Assembly: GCA_910589655.1 (NCBI GenBank)
Contig: CAJUTJ010000074.1
Coordinates: forward strand, 1-9,649
DNA length: 9,649 nucleotides
Reading direction: 5' to 3'
Source of the DNA: an uncultured Acetatifactor sp.
Lineage (GTDB): Bacteria > Bacillota > Clostridia > Lachnospirales > Lachnospiraceae
Each line of letters begins with the position of its first letter. The first letter of the stretch is position 1. The position numbers were made by a program, and so were the translations under genes. The notes beneath the pieces are model-generated. The model was not told the origin of the DNA, did no database searches, and saw nothing but the letters and a program-made list of their open reading frames with translations. Positions 5,706 through 9,649 of the stretch are shown piece after piece.

Positions 5706-6707
5706 ATGGAAAACAAAGAAAGCAGGACATTTGAGATTAACCCTAAGATTGAGATGAAAAAAGTACGTTTTACAAACCGTTACGGCATTACACTGGCGGG
5801 TGATTTATATCTGCCGGAGAACTATGAGGATAAGAAGAATCCGGCAGTCATTGTTGCAGGACCCTTTGGCGCGGTAAAAGAACAGGCTTCCGGTCTTTAT
5901 GCGCAGGAGCTGGCTGCCCGTGGTTTTGTCAGCATCGCCTTTGATCCGTCCTTTGGCGGGGAGAGCGGCGGCGAGGTACGAAATACAGCGTCACCGGATA
6001 TATTTACGGAAGATTACAGTGCGGCAGTGGATTATATTGGTCTGCTCCCCTATGTTGACAGGGAACGTATCGGAGCAGTCGGTATATGCGGGCTTTCAGG
6101 AATGGCGATTACTGCCGCAGGAACGGATACCAGAATTAAGGCAGTAGCTACGTTCTCCATGTACGATATGTCCCGTGATATGAGTAAAGGACACATGGAT
6201 TATTATACGGAGGAGCAGAGAAACAAGATTAAGAAATATCTTGGTAAGCAGCGTTGGAAAGATGCAGAAAACGGTACATTTGCATTGGGCAATCACGAAA
6301 TTGCTTTTGATGAAGATAATGAGCCGATTACAGGAATGATGGAAATACCAAAGGAACTGCCGGAGGGCGCTGACCCTGCATTTGCGGCATTTTACAATTA
6401 CTATGCAGTAAGAGCGAAACACCCTCGTGCTGTGAATTTTGTATCTTCATGGACTGCAACCATGCCTGTGTCATTTTGGAATTTCCCGCTGATGGCAAAT
6501 ATCAAAGAGGTATCTCCCCGCCCGATTTTACTGGTTGCAGGGGAAAAGGCACATTCCCGGTATTATTCGGAAGATGCCTACACCGCAGCGTCAGAGCCAA
6601 AAGAGCTGTTAATTGTTCCGGGTGCGGATCATGTGGATTTATATGACAATATGGAAAAAATCCCGTTTGATAAGCTGGAACAGTTTTTTAACACAAATTT
6701 GAGATAG
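5706..6707 (+). CDS. Alpha/beta hydrolase, YcjY-like/dienelactone-hydrolase-like
   Basis: This 333-residue cytosolic hydrolase starts at ATG 5706 with AAGGAG nine bases upstream. Visible are the N-terminal strand region VRFTNRYGITLAGDLYLPE, the oxyanion segment VIVAGPFGAVKEQ, FDPSFGGESGG, the nucleophile elbow GAVGICGLSGMA, and the C-terminal ILLVAGEKAHSRYYSEDAY with GADHVDLYD. The probable catalytic histidine is H309 and a candidate acid is E280. The elbow has cysteine C128 where a serine is usual in lipases, as in dienelactone hydrolases; S131 is an alternative nucleophile. Relatives usually show G-I-C-G-S-G-G, so L130 is a slight deviation. The substrate is unknown, perhaps an ester or lactone of a small compound. 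It lies 19 bases before the aldo/keto reductase and is probably co-transcribed with it. Confidence 0.9.
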   Translation: MENKESRTFEINPKIEMKKVRFTNRYGITLAGDLYLPENYEDKKNPAVIVAGPFGAVKEQASGLYAQELAARGFVSIAFDPSFGGESGGEVRNTASPDIFTEDYSAAVDYIGLLPYVDRERIGAVGICGLSGMAITAAGTDTRIKAVATFSMYDMSRDMSKGHMDYYTEEQRNKIKKYLGKQRWKDAENGTFALGNHEIAFDEDNEPITGMMEIPKELPEGADPAFAAFYNYYAVRAKHPRAVNFVSSWTATMPVSFWNFPLMANIKEVSPRPILLVAGEKAHSRYYSEDAYTAASEPKELLIVPGADHVDLYDNMEKIPFDKLEQFFNTNLR

Positions 6708-6726
6708 AGGACAGGAGGATTTTTAG

Positions 6727-7671
6727 ATGAGTACAACAATACCGAAAATTGCATTAGGAGCCTGGTCTTGGGGCGCAGGAGCAGCCGGAGGGGATCAGGT
6801 ATTCGGAAACCATTTATTCGAGGAAGAATTGAAGCCTGTGTTTGAGAAAGCACTGGAGTGCGGACTGAACCTGTGGGATACGGCGGCGGTTTACGGAGAA
6901 GGGACTTCGGAACGGATTCTTGGTAATTTTGTAAAAGATGTGCGCCGGAACAGCGTTATCCTTTCCACGAAATTCACACCGCAGATTGCAGGCAGTTCAC
7001 CGGATGCAATGCAGGAAATGATTGACGGCAGCAAAGAACGTCTGTATACCAGTGTAATTGATGTTTACTGGATACACAATCCGATGGATATCCCAAAATG
7101 GACACCGGATTTAATCCCTCTGGCAAAAAGCGGACAGATTAAGACAATCGGCGTTTCTAACCACAACCTTATGGAGATAAAAAGGGCAAATGAAATTCTT
7201 GCAGCGGAGGGTTTGAAAGTTTCTGCGGTGCAGAACCATTATAGTCTGTTACACCGTTCTTCGGAGCGTGCGGGTATCCTTGATTACTGTAAGGAGAATG
7301 GAATTACATTCTATTCCTACATGGTGCTGGAGCAGGGGGCGCTTACCGGACGGTACAGTGAGGAAAATCCATTCCCGGAGGGAAGCGGGAGGGCGGAGGC
7401 TTATAATCCGCACCTGAAAGAACTGACCGCATTGATTGATGAACTGAAAATCATTGGAACACGTTTTGATGCCAGTCCTGCACAGGTTGCGACGGCATGG
7501 GCGATTGCAAAAGGTACGCTCCCGATTATCGGGGTGACGAAAGTGCATCAGGTTGAGGAAGCTGCAAAAGCAATGCGGATTGAGCTGACTGCTGATGAAA
7601 TCAGCCGCTTGGAAAGGCTTGGTGATGAAACAGGTGTCCATACACTTCGGGAATGGGAAAAGGAGATGTAG
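6727..7671 (+). CDS. Aldo/keto reductase
   Basis: This is a 314-residue NAD(P)H-dependent oxidoreductase of the aldo/keto reductase superfamily (TIM barrel), of the Tas/IolS-like broad group. It should reduce aldehydes or ketones to alcohols in the cytosol. The full catalytic tetrad is visible: D51 in NLWDTAAVYG, Y56, K82 in LSTKFTP, and H117 in VYWIHNP. Cofactor-binding elements include TIGVSNH, VQNHYSLLHR and the C-terminal PIIGVTKVHQVEEAAKA. AGGAGG stands eight bases before the ATG at 6727, supporting this start. It follows the hydrolase by 19 bases and is followed after three bases by the acetyltransferase, so an operon is nearly certain. The substrate cannot be read from sequence; the neighbours suggest detoxification or modification of a small carbonyl compound. 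Confidence 0.95.
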   Translation: MSTTIPKIALGAWSWGAGAAGGDQVFGNHLFEEELKPVFEKALECGLNLWDTAAVYGEGTSERILGNFVKDVRRNSVILSTKFTPQIAGSSPDAMQEMIDGSKERLYTSVIDVYWIHNPMDIPKWTPDLIPLAKSGQIKTIGVSNHNLMEIKRANEILAAEGLKVSAVQNHYSLLHRSSERAGILDYCKENGITFYSYMVLEQGALTGRYSEENPFPEGSGRAEAYNPHLKELTALIDELKIIGTRFDASPAQVATAWAIAKGTLPIIGVTKVHQVEEAAKAMRIELTADEISRLERLGDETGVHTLREWEKEM

Positions 7672-7674
7672 ACA

Positions 7675-8262
7675 ATGACGGTAAAGGATGTGATAGGAGG
7701 ATTTCGGGAAGGGGCGGAAGAAAATGCCGAGCGTGATGCCTATGCAAATGAACTTTTTCAGGAGGCTGTCCGTATAGGAATGGAGCTGAATACGAAGTAC
7801 CATACACCGGAGGAGCTCCGGGAGATTATGGGCAGGTTGATAGGAAAACAGGTAGACCGTTCTTTTCGGATGTTTCCTCCATTTTATACGGATTTTGGAA
7901 AAAATATCACAATCGGAAAAGATGTCTTTATCAATTCAGGATGCCACTTTCAGGATCAGGGCGGGATTGAAATCGGGGATGGTGCATTGATCGGTCATAA
8001 TGTTGTACTGGCGACAATTAACCATGACCTGAACCCGAAGGAAAACCGGAAAAATCATTATGCGCCGATAAAAATTGGCACGCATGTATGGATCGGTTCT
8101 AACGCAACGATACTGCCGGGAGTGACGATTGGCGATTATGCGGTGGTTGCGGCGGGAGCTGTTGTGACACGGGATGTTCCTGCCATGACGGTAGTAGGAG
8201 GGGTTCCCGCAAAAGTTTTAAAGGTTATTCAGGAGGAGGAACACTATGAAACAGATGTATAA
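7675..8262 (+). CDS. Sugar O-acetyltransferase, maltose/galactoside acetyltransferase type
   Basis: This 195-residue left-handed beta-helix acetyltransferase transfers acetyl from acetyl-CoA to a hydroxyl group. The N-terminal maltose-acetyltransferase-like helical region covers residues about 10-60 (ANELFQEAVRIGMELN...), followed by hexapeptide repeats (IGKDVFINSG, IEIGDGALIGHNVVLAT, IKIGTHVWIGSNATILPGVTIGDYAVVAAGAVVTRDVP). The catalytic histidine is H117 in TINHDLNP, equivalent to H115 of galactoside acetyltransferase, and the C-terminal VVGGVPAKVLK is typical. The length is normal. AGGAG in the end of the preceding gene serves the ATG at 7675, three bases after that gene's stop, so translation is coupled. 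The end overlaps the next gene by 17 bases. The acceptor may be a sugar or another small alcohol, possibly the product of the neighbouring reductase. Confidence 0.93.
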   Translation: MTVKDVIGGFREGAEENAERDAYANELFQEAVRIGMELNTKYHTPEELREIMGRLIGKQVDRSFRMFPPFYTDFGKNITIGKDVFINSGCHFQDQGGIEIGDGALIGHNVVLATINHDLNPKENRKNHYAPIKIGTHVWIGSNATILPGVTIGDYAVVAAGAVVTRDVPAMTVVGGVPAKVLKVIQEEEHYETDV

Positions 8263-9325
8263 TCTTATGCTGGTTTGTCTGCTTATCGTTTCGTTATCAG
8301 CTTGTGGAAAGCAGGCAGGGGCAGATTTTTCTGCGGATAGAGTGCCGGAACAGTATGGGCGGACAGAAAGTGCAGGAACAACGGAACAGAATGAAAAGGA
8401 GCAGCCGGCAGTATCGGAAGCCGAACAGACTGAGGCACAGACAGGAAATATTTTGACTGATAGAGAAGAACAGAAAATAGAGGGAGGTGATAACACGGTG
8501 ACGGGAGATATTTCTTTTAACTTTGAAACAAAGACAGTTTTATTGAACAGTGGATATGAAATGCCCATATACGGGATTGGAACATACAGCCTGACCGGGG
8601 ATACCTGTGTAGAATCCGTCACGGCAGCATTAAACAGCGGTGTCCGTCTGATTGATACCGCCTATATGTACCATAATGAGGAAAGCGTGGGGGAGGCAGT
8701 CAGGAACTCCGGCATACCGAGGGAGGAGATCTTTGTTATCACAAAGCTGTATCCGAACCAGTTTTCTGATGCGGAAGCTGCGATTGAGGAGGCGCTTGCC
8801 AAATTAGATATAGATTATATTGACATGATGCTGCTCCACCACCCAGGAACGGACGATGTGGAGGCTTACCTGGCGATGGAAAAAGCAGTTGCGGACGGTA
8901 AAATCCGTTCCCTTGGCTTATCAAACTGGTATGTGGAAGAACTGGAGGAATTTATACCTCAGATAAACATTATGCCTGCTTTGGTTCAGAACGAAATACA
9001 CCCTTATTATCAGGAAAATGATGTAATTCCATATATTCATGGTCTTGGGATTGTGGTGCAAGGGTGGTATCCGCTTGGCGGCAGGGGATATACGGCAGAG
9101 CTGCTTGGTAATGAGGTAATTTCGGAGATTGCTGCGGCGCATGGGAAGTCATCAGCACAGGTAATTCTCCGGTGGAATCTGCAAAAGGGTGTCGTAGTCA
9201 TTCCCGGCTCCAGCAATCCCGACCATATTCAGGAAAACACGGAATTGTTTGATTTTGAATTGACGGGGGAAGAAATGGAACGGATCAATGCCCTTGACCG
9301 TGGAGAGAAACATGACTGGTATTAA
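8246..9325 (+). CDS. Lipoprotein aldo/keto reductase, with possible internal cytosolic start
   Basis: The 359-residue product starts at ATG 8246 after AGGAGGAGG, overlapping the acetyltransferase by 17 bases. Residues 1-20 are a lipoprotein signal (hydrophobic core LMLVCLLIVSLSAC, lipobox LSAC with lipidated C20). Residues 21-84 are a low-complexity linker rich in E, Q, A and T. From about residue 92 a complete aldo/keto reductase barrel of the AKR5/2,5-diketogluconate-reductase-like group follows. Its tetrad is D137, Y142, K167 and H198 (IDTAYMYHNEESVG, ITKLYP, LLHHPG), with LGLSNWY and PGSSNPDHIQEN for cofactor binding. An exported NADPH-dependent enzyme is odd, since the cofactor is cytosolic. 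Strikingly, GGAGGTGAT (8483-8491) stands six bases before an in-frame GTG at 8498 (residue 85), which would give a normal 275-residue cytosolic reductase. It is therefore a fusion of a lipoprotein leader with a reductase, or one gene making two forms. Confidence 0.9.
   Translation: MKQMYNLMLVCLLIVSLSACGKQAGADFSADRVPEQYGRTESAGTTEQNEKEQPAVSEAEQTEAQTGNILTDREEQKIEGGDNTVTGDISFNFETKTVLLNSGYEMPIYGIGTYSLTGDTCVESVTAALNSGVRLIDTAYMYHNEESVGEAVRNSGIPREEIFVITKLYPNQFSDAEAAIEEALAKLDIDYIDMMLLHHPGTDDVEAYLAMEKAVADGKIRSLGLSNWYVEELEEFIPQINIMPALVQNEIHPYYQENDVIPYIHGLGIVVQGWYPLGGRGYTAELLGNEVISEIAAAHGKSSAQVILRWNLQKGVVVIPGSSNPDHIQENTELFDFELTGEEMERINALDRGEKHDWY
8483..8500 (+). promoter_or_regulatory. Internal Shine-Dalgarno and GTG start within the lipoprotein reductase gene
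   Basis: GGAGGTGAT matches the end of 16S rRNA over nine bases, followed by AACACG and GTG in the reductase frame. It sits exactly at the border between linker and catalytic domain, so it could give a cytosolic 275-residue enzyme. The codons also encode E-G-G-D-N-T in the linker, so chance cannot be excluded. Confidence 0.55.
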
Positions 9326-9340
9326 AGCAGCGAAGCTGCT
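9326..9340 (+). terminator. Weak hairpin after the lipoprotein reductase gene
   Basis: AGCAGC pairs with GCTGCT around GAA directly behind the stop codon; an alternative pairing GAAGC/GCTTC overlaps it. The tail (GCTTCTCGATTT) is poor in T, so at most a partial terminator or attenuator before the flavodoxin gene. Confidence 0.3.
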
Positions 9341-9349
9341 GCTTCTCGA

Positions 9350-9391
9350 TTTGTGAATACAAATTGAGAATGTTCCAATATTTGTAAATAT
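9350..9391. promoter_or_regulatory. Two small palindromes upstream of the flavodoxin gene
   Basis: TTTGTGAATACAAA (9350-9363) and ATATTTGTAAATAT (9378-9391) are inverted repeats in the 76-base A/T-rich gap before the ATG. They could be regulator sites, but neither matches the LysR-type repeats found at 4309 and 5280, and no convincing promoter with a sensible leader is seen. Confidence 0.3.
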
Positions 9392-9401
9392 GAGGTAATA
9401 T

Positions 9402-9649
9402 ATGAAAGTTTTAGCGATTAATGGAAGTGCAAGAAAAGACGGAAATACAGCAATCCTTATCAATACAGTGTTTGAGGAATTGCATCAGGCAGGAATTGAA
9501 ACGGAAATGGTGCAGCTTTCCGGGAAAATCATTGAACCCTGCAAGGCTTGTTGGGCTTGTGGTGGGAGAAAAAATTGTGTGCATAAAAAGGACTTGTTTC
9601 AGGAAATTTTTGAGAAGATGACGCAGGCAGACGGGATTATTCTCGGATC
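9402..9649 (+). CDS. Flavodoxin-family NADPH-dependent FMN reductase, iron-sulfur type (3' end outside window)
   Basis: The first 82 residues of a flavodoxin-fold protein are present, starting at ATG 9402 with GAGG six bases upstream. MKVLAINGSARKDGNTAIL is the typical FMN phosphate-binding loop (G8-S9-A10-R11...N15-T16). A compact cysteine motif follows at C47, C50, C53 and C59 (CKACWACGGRKNC, C-x2-C-x2-C-x5-C), as in the iron-sulfur flavoprotein (Isf) family, where it binds a 4Fe-4S cluster; many relatives keep only part of it. The frame runs off the right edge, so full length, usually about 180-210 residues, cannot be checked. It probably supplies or accepts electrons in redox reactions such as quinone or aromatic reduction, and fits the neighbouring reductases. 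The 76-base gap before it contains a weak hairpin, so it may belong to the operon or have its own promoter. Confidence 0.9.
   Translation, partial: MKVLAINGSARKDGNTAILINTVFEELHQAGIETEMVQLSGKIIEPCKACWACGGRKNCVHKKDLFQEIFEKMTQADGIILG

Noticed and set aside
7249..7803. 184-codon minus strand open frame
   Set aside because: It is the shadow of the well-supported aldo/keto reductase and acetyltransferase genes, with no ribosome site or family likeness.
9364..9392. TTGAGA-N17-AATATG as a promoter for the flavodoxin gene
   Set aside because: The -10 is poor and the transcript would start just before the ATG, without the ribosome site.
1..9649. CRISPR array, tRNA, rRNA, insertion sequence or attachment site
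   Set aside because: No regularly spaced repeats, cloverleaf-like or rRNA-like stretches, transposase motifs or flanking repeats were seen by eye.

Overview
The window looks like chromosome of a Gram-positive gut-type Firmicute, most likely Clostridia/Lachnospiraceae. The basis is inference: strong AGGAGG-type ribosome sites, TTG and GTG starts, moderate GC with A/T-rich intergenic stretches, a VanR/VanS-like two-component pair, and closest remembered relatives of the genes. No rRNA, tRNA, CRISPR array or intact insertion sequence was seen.

Left block (1-2937, + strand): a tightly coupled operon running off the left edge. It holds the 3' part of a PmtA-like phospholipid/SAM methyltransferase, a small membrane protein whose reading frame is broken by one extra base, an OmpR/VanR-type response regulator, and a three-helix sensor histidine kinase. 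The last junctions are ATGA overlaps. Because of the frame break, the 5' part of the membrane gene reads in phase into the response regulator. About 430 bases without a convincing gene follow, holding two hairpins; the second, followed by a T-rich tract, is a good terminator between convergent genes.

Middle block (3285-5365): a LysR-family regulator on the minus strand (TTG start) faces a decayed + strand region. That region has the N-terminal part of a 2-hydroxyacyl-CoA dehydratase D-type protein, followed by two short open frames in successively shifted phases that I cannot assign. A 15-bp inverted repeat of the LysR T-N11-A type lies in the divergent promoter and recurs about 970 bp downstream. 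In both places it sits exactly 23 bp before a TTGATA-N17-(-10) promoter. The LysR gene's own -35 lies inside the first copy. This points to one regulon: autoregulated LysR, the decayed gene, and the downstream operon.

Right block (5366-9649, + strand): a probable redox/detoxification operon. It contains a 78-residue helical protein, a long palindromic hairpin, an alpha/beta hydrolase of the YcjY-like type, an aldo/keto reductase, a maltose/galactoside-type O-acetyltransferase, a second aldo/keto reductase carrying a lipoprotein signal, and the start of an iron-sulfur-type flavodoxin/NADPH-dependent FMN reductase. The lipoprotein reductase has a near-perfect internal Shine-Dalgarno and GTG at the exact start of its catalytic domain, suggesting a gene fusion or two protein forms in different compartments. 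A coherent but unproven reading is LysR-controlled reduction and modification of small electrophilic carbonyl or quinone compounds.
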